Positions 45,662-52,874 of a stretch of DNA of 52,874 bases are shown here, in pieces. Position 1 is the first letter of the stretch. Each line of letters begins with the position of its first letter. The translations under genes were made by a program, and so were the position numbers. The DNA lies in assembly GCA_018883165.1 (NCBI GenBank), contig VEQN01000005.1:1-52874 (forward strand). The letters are read 5' to 3'. The notes under the pieces are model-generated. The model was given only the letters and a program-made list of their open reading frames with translations. It was not told where the DNA came from and did no database searches. Origin of the DNA: Candidatus Tayloriibacteriota bacterium (GTDB lineage Bacteria > Patescibacteriota > Minisyncoccia > Phycocordibacterales > CAIZLB01).

Positions 45662-45684
45662 TTAGGCTTGTGGGCGTATATAAT
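45655..45684 (+). promoter_or_regulatory. Glycosyltransferase promoter, near-leaderless
   Basis: TTGTCA (45655-45660), 18-bp spacer, TATAAT (45679-45684); the ATG at 45693 is 8 nt beyond the -10. Confidence 0.7.
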
Positions 45685-45692
45685 ATGGAGAT

Positions 45693-46436
45693 ATGCCACC
45701 AAAGCAAGGTCAAAACACCCCCCACATGTCAGTAGTGATACCTGCTTTTAATGAAGAGGATCGACTTGGGCGAACACTTACCGAGGCATCACTCTTCTTT
45801 TCTATCAAACCATACGTCACTGAAATCATAGTCGTTGATGATGGATCAAAAGACAAAACCATTAAGCTAGTGATGAAAGCATTCAACGATCGAGAGATGC
45901 GAAAATTGAAGAATATTAAACCATATTTGAAACGACATACTTTCAATCAAGGTAAAGGTGCAGCAGTTCAAACTGGCATAAAGGCGGCATCTGGTAGCCA
46001 TGTACTTATAATCGACGCCGACGGAGCTACACCAATTAGTGAATTTGATAAGCTGTACAAAGAGATCCACACACATCCAATAGTAATCGGTTCTAGAGAC
46101 ATTGGTTCTGAAGACCGCACCCTTCAAGGGATTCTTAGAAAAGTTATTGGAAAAACAGCACGGATGATCACAAAATTATTATTTAATCTACCCGTCTCTG
46201 ATACCCAATGTGGCTTTAAGATATTTGAAACTACTCTTGCTAAACAACTAGCTGAAGATCAGATAACCAAAAGGTTTGGATTTGATGTTGAATACTTAGT
46301 AAAAGCCCACAAACGAGGAGCACATATTAAAGAAGTAGGTATTAGGTGGCACGACAAAGCTGGTGGAAAAGTAGATCCAATCAAAGATTCGTTTCGTACA
46401 CTGAAGGAATTACTTAAGATTAAGAAGCATATATAA
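45693..46436 (+). CDS. Family 2 glycosyltransferase (dolichyl-phosphate-sugar-transferase-like)
   Basis: 247 residues, GT-A fold. 'MSVVIPAFNEEDRLGRTL', 'TEIIVVDDGSKDKT', 'HVLIIDADGATPISEF' (DxD-type metal site), 'VIGSRDIGSEDRTLQGILRKVIGKTARM' and 'LPVSDTQCGFKIFE' match the DPM1/DPG-synthase group that moves a sugar from a nucleotide to polyprenyl phosphate. No C-terminal TM segment, so it is a soluble or peripheral form. Donor sugar unknown. Confidence 0.88.
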   Translation: MPPKQGQNTPHMSVVIPAFNEEDRLGRTLTEASLFFSIKPYVTEIIVVDDGSKDKTIKLVMKAFNDREMRKLKNIKPYLKRHTFNQGKGAAVQTGIKAASGSHVLIIDADGATPISEFDKLYKEIHTHPIVIGSRDIGSEDRTLQGILRKVIGKTARMITKLLFNLPVSDTQCGFKIFETTLAKQLAEDQITKRFGFDVEYLVKAHKRGAHIKEVGIRWHDKAGGKVDPIKDSFRTLKELLKIKKHI

Positions 46437-46470
46437 AAAGACCCACAACCCTGTGGGTCTTTTTATATTA
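46436..46470. terminator. Bidirectional terminator
   Basis: AAAAAGACCCACA-accc-TGTGGGTCTTTTT between the convergent glycosyltransferase and SIMPL-domain genes. Confidence 0.88.
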
Positions 46471-46484
46471 CTCACCTTTGTCCC

Positions 46485-47366
46485 TTATCTAATCAAGTAT
46501 GTAAGAGTAACTTCTGATTCAATCTTGTTTGTACCTGTTGGTAGTTCAGGTGCTGGCATTGCAGCTTCAGATTTCACACGAGCACTCATCATATCGTATG
46601 CTGGATAGTACCCCATTCCACCTTCGTTGAAACCAGTTACTCGAACAAGCTTCACGCCAAGCTGCTTAGCAAGCGCCTCCGCTTCGTGTCGTGCCTTGAG
46701 AATAGCTTCTTCTCGAACTTTTTTCTTAAGAGCTTCTGGTTCATCAATTGAACTTACAGGATTACTAGCTTTTGCCCCATTAGCTGCAATTTCAGCTACA
46801 AGAGTACCAACTTTTTTAGAATCATCTTTAATGTCTCTAACTTTAACCTGAAGTGTTTGTGTGGTTTCAAATCCAGTTGGTACAGATTCTGTAATTCCAC
46901 AAGGCTGTGGAGGTATAATACCAATTGAAGGTTCAGCTCTTACACTCTTCGCTGCAGGACATGGTTCATACCTTGTTCCATACTTCTCGTTTGTATAGTA
47001 GTAAGTAGTTTTAATATCATTCTCCTTAATACCAGCTTTTCTGAGTGAGGCAAGAACATTAGATTCGATTACCGCCGCTTTTGATGTTGACTCAGATTCA
47101 GTTGTTCCCTGACTGTTTATTGTAACTGTAAAAGTAGTCACATCTGGTTTTACAAACATTTCTGACCTACCTGTTACACTAATACTTCCATACTGTGCAG
47201 CTATTGATGTGTCTTCACCAATTGTTGAATATGTTTTAACTTCATTTACAGTCTTTACAAGTACAAACAAAGTTAAGACACCAATACAGATAGCTCCAAT
47301 ACCTTTAAGAAAACCATTGAGTTGTTCTGGTGTGAAATTAAAATGATGTGCGTCTTGTGGATTCAT
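46485..47366 (-). CDS. SIMPL-domain (DUF541) membrane-anchored protein 1
   Basis: 293 residues. One TM near the N-terminus (about 20-42), then a SIMPL domain: 'GSISVTGRSEMFVKPDVTTFTVTINSQG', 'LRKAGIKENDIKTTYYYTNEKYG', 'FETTQTLQVKVRDIKDDSKKVGTLV', 'EEAILKARHEAEALAKQLGVKLVRVTGFNEGG'. The family (BP26, YggE-like) forms periplasmic oligomers linked to stress or envelope integrity; the role here is unknown. A second paralogue lies across folD. Confidence 0.87.
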   Translation of the reverse strand: MNPQDAHHFNFTPEQLNGFLKGIGAICIGVLTLFVLVKTVNEVKTYSTIGEDTSIAAQYGSISVTGRSEMFVKPDVTTFTVTINSQGTTESESTSKAAVIESNVLASLRKAGIKENDIKTTYYYTNEKYGTRYEPCPAAKSVRAEPSIGIIPPQPCGITESVPTGFETTQTLQVKVRDIKDDSKKVGTLVAEIAANGAKASNPVSSIDEPEALKKKVREEAILKARHEAEALAKQLGVKLVRVTGFNEGGMGYYPAYDMMSARVKSEAAMPAPELPTGTNKIESEVTLTYLIR

Positions 47367-47420
47367 AATATACAGACATATGTCGATTAACTAATATGTA
47401 GATATTATATCACACCTCTC

Positions 47421-48281
47421 CTATCCCTTCTTTATAATTCGTGTATATGCATCAAAAAGGTTCTGAAACAAGGATGCAACGGTCATAGGGCCAACCCCTC
47501 CCGGAACAGGTGAAATCGCATGAACAATATCTGCAACCTCATCAAAATGTACATCTCCGACCGCGACCCTCTCTGGCACTTCCTCAATTGTGATACCAAC
47601 ATCCACAACAACCTGACCCGGGCGCACATGCTGTGATCTAATTAATCGTGGCACACCAGCTGCTGCAATCAATATATCAGCGGGTGTTGTATAAAATTCT
47701 AAATTAGGTGTCTTTGAGTGACACACTGTAACTGTCGCATTTTTGTTTAAGAAGGCCATAGCTGTCGGTTTTCCAACAAGAGAAGAACGTCCCACCACAA
47801 CCACATTCCTACCTTCAATCAACACACCATTGTGTTCGAGAAGTGTAAGAATCCCTCGTGTTGTAGCAGGTACAATCCCATCTGACCTATGAACCCACAA
47901 GGCCTTAACATTCTCTGAGTGTAACCCATCAACATCTTTTAGCGGAGATATGGCCTCAACACACACCTCTCGTCGAATATGCTTTGGGACAGGCATTTGG
48001 ATAATGACACCATGTACTGAATTATCATCATTCAATGCATATATCTCTTTTAAGAGCTCATCCTCGGGTATGTTGTATGGCAGGTGAACATGTACCACCT
48101 CAACACCAATCTTCTGTCCAAACTTCTTCTTATTTTCTATGAACAACGTTGACTCTTTATTCATACCAACCTGAATAATGGCAACCTTAGGTGAAACATA
48201 CCCCTTTGAGACATAGGCATCAATGGAAGTTTTGAGCTCCGAAGCAATCTCATTTCTTAATTTTTTTCCATCGAGTAGCAT
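47421..48281 (-). CDS. folD: Bifunctional methylene-THF dehydrogenase/cyclohydrolase FolD
   Basis: 286 residues; I use the second ATG (48281) because TATACA ends 7 nt upstream. 'KVAIIQVGMNKESTLFIENKKKFGQKIG' contains the catalytic Lys (YxxxK-like, here FIENKKK), 'VHGVIIQMPVPKHI', 'DVDGLHSENV', 'VVVVGRSSLVGKPTAMAFLNKNATVTVCHS' (NADP site) and 'PVPGGVGPMTVASLFQN'. The Tyr of the usual YVxxK is replaced by Phe. It interconverts methylene-THF and formyl-THF, linking to ThyA and initiator formylation. Confidence 0.95.
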   Translation of the reverse strand: MLLDGKKLRNEIASELKTSIDAYVSKGYVSPKVAIIQVGMNKESTLFIENKKKFGQKIGVEVVHVHLPYNIPEDELLKEIYALNDDNSVHGVIIQMPVPKHIRREVCVEAISPLKDVDGLHSENVKALWVHRSDGIVPATTRGILTLLEHNGVLIEGRNVVVVGRSSLVGKPTAMAFLNKNATVTVCHSKTPNLEFYTTPADILIAAAGVPRLIRSQHVRPGQVVVDVGITIEEVPERVAVGDVHFDEVADIVHAISPVPGGVGPMTVASLFQNLFDAYTRIIKKG

Positions 48282-48300
48282 CATGAAGTGTATAGCGAAA

Positions 48301-49035
48301 CTAGTTTATAGCAAAAGAAGCTCTCACTGTCACCATCACATCTTTCTCAATACTTGATGTATCGTATGCCCCGTAGTCTGAGACTTCATTTGTACCCCTC
48401 TGCAATACTTGAACCACACCACCGGTGGCAGATTTTAGTTTTCCTACAGAACTTCCTGAAACGCTTGAGATTGATTCAGCTCGAGCACGTGCATCCTTCA
48501 ATGCATCAGAAAGGAGTTTTACTCGCACTGTCGCAAGACCAGAGTAAGAGTACTCTGGTGCCATTGCTGCAAGCATCACACCTTTTTCAATGATATCTTT
48601 TGTGTTTTTTGAAATCGCAGCGACCCGCTCTACATCATTAGATATGACAGTTACTGTCTGTCTTAATGTGTATTTCTTAAATTCAGGAGCTGGTGTCACA
48701 TTTTCATACACCTCATCCATATATATAGTAGAGATATCTAGTTTTGTTTCTTCAAATCCATTACTTACAAAAAACTTTTTGATAATCTGCAAGTCCCTAT
48801 CAAGCTGTACATACCCTTCCTTAACTGTTGTTGCGGTTACTGGTCTAGAAAAATTTACTGTCCATTTTGCTTGATCTGCTGTAATTGATTGCTTAGCAGA
48901 ACCTGTTACAGACAAAACGTTGTCCATAGTTCGTATCTTGTATGCCGCAGATGATGCGATTACAGCTGATAGTAAAAGTGACAGAGCAAGCACCAATGAT
49001 GCTGCTACGAGTGGTTGTTTAAATAAGTCTTTCAT
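48301..49035 (-). CDS. SIMPL-domain (DUF541) membrane-anchored protein 2
   Basis: 244 residues from the ATG at 49035 ('MKDLFKQPLVAASLVLALSLLL'), preferred over an ATG 15 codons earlier because TAAACT ends 7 nt upstream. An N-terminal TM (about 8-28), then 'NVLSVTGSAKQSITADQAKWTVNFSRPV', 'NGFEETKLDISTIYMDEVYEN', 'TLRQTVTVISNDVERVAAISKNTKDI', 'LSDALKDARARAESISSVSGSSVGKL'. Distant paralogue of the protein at 46485-47366. Confidence 0.85.
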   Translation of the reverse strand: MKDLFKQPLVAASLVLALSLLLSAVIASSAAYKIRTMDNVLSVTGSAKQSITADQAKWTVNFSRPVTATTVKEGYVQLDRDLQIIKKFFVSNGFEETKLDISTIYMDEVYENVTPAPEFKKYTLRQTVTVISNDVERVAAISKNTKDIIEKGVMLAAMAPEYSYSGLATVRVKLLSDALKDARARAESISSVSGSSVGKLKSATGGVVQVLQRGTNEVSDYGAYDTSSIEKDVMVTVRASFAIN

Positions 49036-49045
49036 AACCAATAGT

Positions 49046-49831
49046 TTACCATAAGAAAAACAGAGCGTAGACAACAGCAATTATAATCCGGTAGTACCCA
49101 AACACAGCAAAGGAATTCTTTTGTATATATAGTAAGAAATACCTCACCACAACAAGGGCCACAAGAAACGCTGTGATAAACCCGGTAGCCAGTAGAGTGA
49201 GATTACCTTCACTTATAATCTCCGGATGCTTGTATATATCCAACGCACTTGCCGCAAGCATCGTTGGAATGGCTAACAAGAAAGAAAACTCTACGATTGT
49301 CTTACGTGGAATCCGCAATGTCTCTCCTCCAATAATAGTAGCAGCGGATCGAGAAACACCAGGTATCATTGCCAAGGTCTGCCAAAGGCCAATAATTACC
49401 GATTGTTTGTACGACACTTGTTTGAATATATTTCCCTCTACTACACCCACCTCATCAGCCTTGGTGTAGTATTTCTCAAACAAGATGATTGCTAGTCCTC
49501 CAACGAACAAAGAAATAACCACAACCCATGGGTTACCAAGCAGGAGTCTCTTCACAAGACCATATAGCATAAATCCAATAATCGCTGTTGGTATAAATGC
49601 CAAAAGAACCTTGAGCATTGAATGTATATCTTTAACGATTGTTTTTCGGTACAAATACACAATGGCTAATATTGCACCCAGTTGTATAATCACTTCAAAA
49701 CTTTTAGTAAACGGGTCCTTTGAGATATCCAACAGATGGCTGGTTAGAATCATGTGTCCAGTTGATGACACAGGCAAGAATTCTGTTATCCCCTCTACAA
49801 CCCCTAATATAATGGAATCAAAGATATTCAT
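49046..49831 (-). CDS. uppP: Undecaprenyl-diphosphatase UppP (BacA)
   Basis: 261 residues, about seven or eight TM segments. Signature motifs 'GVVEGITEFLPVSSTGHMIL' (E and SSTGH) and 'LWQTLAMIPGVSRSAATIIGGETL' (PGxSRS) are intact. It recycles the lipid carrier for peptidoglycan and other surface polymers and can give bacitracin resistance. It starts 2 bp after the PAP2 gene, so they are co-translated, and both act on lipid phosphates. Confidence 0.96.
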   Translation of the reverse strand: MNIFDSIILGVVEGITEFLPVSSTGHMILTSHLLDISKDPFTKSFEVIIQLGAILAIVYLYRKTIVKDIHSMLKVLLAFIPTAIIGFMLYGLVKRLLLGNPWVVVISLFVGGLAIILFEKYYTKADEVGVVEGNIFKQVSYKQSVIIGLWQTLAMIPGVSRSAATIIGGETLRIPRKTIVEFSFLLAIPTMLAASALDIYKHPEIISEGNLTLLATGFITAFLVALVVVRYFLLYIQKNSFAVFGYYRIIIAVVYALFFLW

Positions 49832-49833
49832 AA

Positions 49834-50376
49834 TTATTTAAAAAATAAAACTGATATTGCAAATATAATTGCGCCAACGGCAAATCCGGCAATTACATCA
49901 GTAAAGTAATGTACTCCTAGGTACACCCTACTAAGACCAACTAATATAATTAGACCTACGCATAATGAGACAAAAAGATATCTCAAAAAACGGTTCTGAA
50001 TGTGACTTTTGTATGCATGTGCAATTAATAAAAAAAATATTACTGAGATACCTGCATGTCCACTTGCAAAGGTGTACCCTGACTCAGTTATGAGTGCATG
50101 TTCTGGTCTAGGTAATTTAAAACCATACTTTAATACAAAAATACTAAAAGCTCCTGAGAGCATCGCAAATGAAAACTGTAGCAGGTGTGTATCCTTCTTT
50201 TGCAGCCACAACAAAAGCACCAATGCGACCGTATACATTGCAAGGTGCACAGGATCGAAGAAGTCACTTACATATACCATACACTTAATTCCAAAAGGAG
50301 TATGATATTCTGACAGAAACCTAAACAACCACTCGTCAAGAATTCCCAACGTATCTGAAACTGTACCTATCATCAT
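49834..50376 (-). CDS. PAP2-family lipid phosphatase
   Basis: 180 residues, about five TM helices. The three PAP2 motifs are visible: KxxxxxxRP as 'KYGFKLPRP' (motif C1), (P)SGH as 'FASGHAG' (C2), and SRxxxxxHxxxD as 'SRVYLGVHYFTD' (C3). Probably a phosphatidylglycerophosphate- or undecaprenyl-diphosphate-type phosphatase, given the coupled uppP. A TATACT box ends 8 nt before the ATG; divergent from the carboxypeptidase gene. Confidence 0.9.
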   Translation of the reverse strand: MMIGTVSDTLGILDEWLFRFLSEYHTPFGIKCMVYVSDFFDPVHLAMYTVALVLLLWLQKKDTHLLQFSFAMLSGAFSIFVLKYGFKLPRPEHALITESGYTFASGHAGISVIFFLLIAHAYKSHIQNRFLRYLFVSLCVGLIILVGLSRVYLGVHYFTDVIAGFAVGAIIFAISVLFFK

Positions 50377-50427
50377 ATGATTTCAGTATACTACAAAAAA
50401 CTGGTTTTTTTCTGATATACTCTGGTC

Positions 50428-51540
50428 ATGAAATACGTGCCACTCTTACTTCTCCTAGTACTACCGACACCAACACATGCATCTGAAATGTTCATATCTC
50501 CGGGAGAAAAGACAAGAATTGAGGAAATGGTTGATAAGATCATTGAAATAAACACCAACACAAGCTCAACATCAACTAATAATAATGAGGCCAAACTTGA
50601 TGAAATCACGGGCTTAAAGATATTTGAAGAAATAGAAACCTCAACAACAACACTGACCATTCAAGCACCCATGATTAAACTATGGCAGGCATCAGGAGGT
50701 ATCCGCTCAACATTAAAGACTGGTATGAAAAGCAATGAAGTAGTCATACTCCAAGGACTACTCAGTGCATATATTCCTGATTTCAGAAACACATTCGTAT
50801 CTGGATATTTTGGAGCAAAGACAAGAGATGCGGTAAAAAAGTTTCAAAAAATGTATTCACTCCCAGAGACCGGTACGGTTGGTGCAAAAACCAGAGAAGT
50901 CATGAACTCAAAATACCTCATGGATTTATGCCCTTTCAAAAATACAACCCCGAAATTTTTTGAAAATCTAGATAGAAAAACCGCTGTTGCCATAGACTAT
51001 GTCCCTGGTGAACTTATGGTTTTACCTAAAAATATCAGAACTGCCGGTATCGTCTGCCTATCAAAAGAACCAGCCGATCATCTTTCTGAGATGGTGAAAG
51101 CTGCAAAGAAGGCAGGTCATGAACTTATCATACTCTCAGGGTATCGAAGGTATGAGGTTCAGAAACTCCTAAAAGAATGGGGTGTTAAAAATAATATTGA
51201 GGTAGAAGAACATGAAGCAATAGGTCTTGCTGAGGCTGGACACTCCGAACATCAATTAGGATCAACTGTAGACATATCGGGGAAAAGTCTCTCGTACATA
51301 GGTCCAAGCACTGCGTTTGGTAAAACACCTGAAGGTATATGGCTTCAGCAAAACTCGTATAAGTACGGCTTCATCATGAGCTATCCTAAAGGTAAGGAGA
51401 ACATTACTGGATATATATATGAACCGTGGCACTTTAGATATATTGGAAAAGATAGTGCAGAAAAGATATTTACAGAGAATATGACGATTCAAGAATACTT
51501 GAATATGACTAAAAAGACTACCGTTCAAAACGAATCATAG
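50428..51540 (+). CDS. D-Ala-D-Ala carboxypeptidase (VanY-type) with PG-binding domain
   Basis: 370 residues. Signal peptide 1-18 ('LLLLLVLPTPTHAS'), a Thr/Asn-rich linker, a PG_binding_1 domain at about 95-170 ('TGMKSNEVVILQGLLSAYIPDF', 'FGAKTRDAVKKFQKMY') and a VanY/DdcY peptidase domain from about 200: 'IILSGYRRYEVQ', zinc motif 'AGHSEHQLGSTVDI' (HxxxxxxD) and 'YEPWHFRYIG' (WH). It trims the terminal D-Ala of peptidoglycan stems outside the membrane. TATACT ends 6 nt before the ATG, a leaderless arrangement. Confidence 0.93.
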   Translation: MKYVPLLLLLVLPTPTHASEMFISPGEKTRIEEMVDKIIEINTNTSSTSTNNNEAKLDEITGLKIFEEIETSTTTLTIQAPMIKLWQASGGIRSTLKTGMKSNEVVILQGLLSAYIPDFRNTFVSGYFGAKTRDAVKKFQKMYSLPETGTVGAKTREVMNSKYLMDLCPFKNTTPKFFENLDRKTAVAIDYVPGELMVLPKNIRTAGIVCLSKEPADHLSEMVKAAKKAGHELIILSGYRRYEVQKLLKEWGVKNNIEVEEHEAIGLAEAGHSEHQLGSTVDISGKSLSYIGPSTAFGKTPEGIWLQQNSYKYGFIMSYPKGKENITGYIYEPWHFRYIGKDSAEKIFTENMTIQEYLNMTKKTTVQNES

Positions 51541-52090
51541 ACCCATCAGCTTGGAGCACAGTCAATTTCATATCATTTAGAAGAATTACCTTGTGTAACA
51601 ACACATCAACCTTCTTCCCTCCTTCATATTGATTTCTAACAATGTAGTATGAGCTTGAATTAGAAGGAGTAATGAATGAGACCGTATCTGTCGCAACTGG
51701 TTCTGACCCATATTCAAAATCATTCTTTTTCACACTGGCCCTCCAAAGACCATACCCTACCGTCTTACCGTTTCTAAACTCCACAAACGAATTATCTGTC
51801 TCAAACCGAAGCACGTACTCTGGATCTAATGGGTTCTTCCAATCTCCAAGCACATGTTGATTAATTGTTTGAAGCGCATCAGCATCTTCTTGTGTTAACA
51901 CTTTAATATCTTCAACTGCTTTACTTTGCATAGTATCAGTGACGGTTGATGTCTGGATTATTTCTTCTGCCCGATGGTTGTAGTTTCGAACTACAAGAGT
52001 TAAGAAGACAGGAAATAGTCCAAAGATAAAGAGTGCTATAAGTAGCTTAGTAGCAAAAACAAAGAAACCTGAACCCTGTTCTTTATGCAT
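51518..52090 (-). CDS. Membrane-anchored extracytoplasmic protein, unknown
   Basis: 190 residues. One TM near the N-terminus (about 11-34, 'FATKLLIALFIFGLFPVFLTLVV') and a small beta-rich domain ('YVLRFETDNSFVEFRNGKTVGYGLWRASVKKNDFEYG', 'KVILLNDMKLTVLQADGSMIRFER') that could be a lipocalin-like or META-like barrel. No catalytic motif. Its 3' end overlaps the convergent carboxypeptidase gene by 23 bp and no terminator fits between them. TATAAT lies 9 nt before the ATG. Confidence 0.55.
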   Translation of the reverse strand: MHKEQGSGFFVFATKLLIALFIFGLFPVFLTLVVRNYNHRAEEIIQTSTVTDTMQSKAVEDIKVLTQEDADALQTINQHVLGDWKNPLDPEYVLRFETDNSFVEFRNGKTVGYGLWRASVKKNDFEYGSEPVATDTVSFITPSNSSSYYIVRNQYEGGKKVDVLLHKVILLNDMKLTVLQADGSMIRFER

Positions 52091-52153
52091 ATGTATTTGA
52101 TTATAACAAAAAAGAGTCTGCTTATTTATTGCAAGAATCTTTTTTGTGTATAT

Positions 52154-52874
52154 CTACCGGACAATAGAAAACGCACTGTCACTCTGATCAGATCCGATTG
52201 AGACACCAGACACATCAACCATATGTACCTCAATTTTATACTTTTTTGTATCAGTATCACCAATACCCCAGATGGCACCATCTCCTGATCCGACAATACC
52301 ATTGATTGGAGGTGTCCATATATATGAGGAGTTTATCTTACTCACTGATGCAATTCTCTGCTTCTTGTTAGTAACCGTATCAATTATATACACATCATAT
52401 CCATGCAAATTCATGGGTAAAGTTTTAACTGACCATCTAGCCGTTAATGTATTACCGATTCTCACTTTTGCATTTGCTGCTGGAGCTGTCACAGTAACCA
52501 ATGATGGTTTAGCTACAACATCAAACATATCTGACTCAGATACAATTCGGGCACCGTTCTTTGGTGTGCTATATGCTTTTATCTTATAGCTTCCAGGTAC
52601 GATCTCTGAGTTAAGCTTAGTCTGTATAGATGTATCAGAAATCTTAGTACTTGAAGCTGAGATATTTTGTACCACCTTTCCAGACTTATTAAGCAATTCA
52701 ATAAAGATTGGTTGGTTTGTATTAGATGTACTCGCATATGTCCACTCAACACGTATCATCTCCCCTATTTCAATTTTTGTTCCCTTAGTTGGTTTTATCA
52801 ACTGAAGACCATCTGTCTTTTTACTTATACTAAACGCTCGGTTACTCATATCTACCGATATCGCTTTACCCCTT
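52154..52874 (-). CDS. Ser/Thr-rich repeat surface protein, N-terminus outside window
   Basis: The frame is open to the right edge (an internal Met at 52849 is not the start), so the gene continues beyond 52874. It contains tandem beta-sandwich modules of the Kre9/KNH (Ser-Thr-rich GPI-anchor-like) type: 'LQLIKPTKGTKIEIGEMIRVEW' and 'VTVTAPAANAKVRIGNTLTARWSV' open modules; 'MSNRAFSI' and 'DQSDSAFSIVR' close them, the former being the end of a module lying mostly outside the window. Likely a multi-module exported or surface protein. Confidence 0.7.
   Translation of the reverse strand, partial: RGKAISVDMSNRAFSISKKTDGLQLIKPTKGTKIEIGEMIRVEWTYASTSNTNQPIFIELLNKSGKVVQNISASSTKISDTSIQTKLNSEIVPGSYKIKAYSTPKNGARIVSESDMFDVVAKPSLVTVTAPAANAKVRIGNTLTARWSVKTLPMNLHGYDVYIIDTVTNKKQRIASVSKINSSYIWTPPINGIVGSGDGAIWGIGDTDTKKYKIEVHMVDVSGVSIGSDQSDSAFSIVR

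Overview
The window looks like a piece of a Candidate Phyla Radiation genome, most likely a Parcubacteria/Paceibacteria lineage (this is inference, no tree was built). The evidence is the AT-rich sequence, a 23S rRNA gene carrying a group I intron, minimal versions of housekeeping proteins (63-residue SecE, short MetRS, short RecO), secreted proteins with 'GYAWSENIGW'-type repeats, and a peptidoglycan-binding surface protein with a long Thr-rich linker. UGA is used as a stop (for example at 7336 and 27056), so it is not one of the UGA-Gly lineages. Many genes have a -10 box only 6-9 nt before the start codon and no Shine-Dalgarno sequence, which suggests much leaderless mRNA.

Layout. 1-3893: 23S rRNA on the minus strand, missing about its last 30 nt at the window edge, with a 380-nt group I intron at the site equivalent to the I-CreI/LSU-2593 position. 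A consensus promoter at 3866-3893 drives it, and an unidentified 240-nt element closed by a 16-bp stem lies in the leader. No 16S or tRNA lies upstream. 4.0-7.4 kb: a TM-helix channel-like protein, a wHTH regulator, a GC-rich nucleoside-deoxyribosyltransferase-like gene, then rplJ-rplL behind an L10-type leader. 7.3-12.9 kb: a large secreted beta-helix/LCAT-like lipase and a PG-binding surface protein with a long structured 5' UTR. 13-20.4 kb: wHTH protein, ftsK, a small membrane-anchored domain protein, recA, efp, and a divergent TrmB regulator/substrate-binding protein pair. 20.5-32.8 kb: rpsF-ssb-rpsR, tatD, metG, an AI-2E-type permease, an M16 peptidase, a GC-rich orphan, glyS, DUF1189, a repeat-domain membrane protein and recO.

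32.7-39.6 kb: ileS, trhO and argS. The IleRS is unusual because a complete histidine-phosphatase domain is inserted between its two catalytic signature motifs. 39.7-52.9 kb: envelope proteins; a dTMP-synthesis cassette (thyA, dihydrofolate reductase, dCMP deaminase, dut); rplK-nusG-secE; a glycosyltransferase; folD flanked by two SIMPL-domain genes; and a wall/lipid-carrier cluster (uppP, PAP2, a VanY-type carboxypeptidase). The last gene runs off the right edge.

How it works together: translation (rRNA, r-proteins, four aminoacyl-tRNA synthetases, EF-P, TrhO), recombination (RecA, RecO, SSB, FtsK), thymidylate/folate supply and cell-surface construction dominate. The best leads for something unusual are the IleRS-phosphatase fusion, the rRNA-leader element, the 23S intron, the beta-helix/LCAT fusion, and several small compositionally distinct single-gene units with their own hairpins and terminators (5.5, 22.6, 27.1, 36.4 kb).
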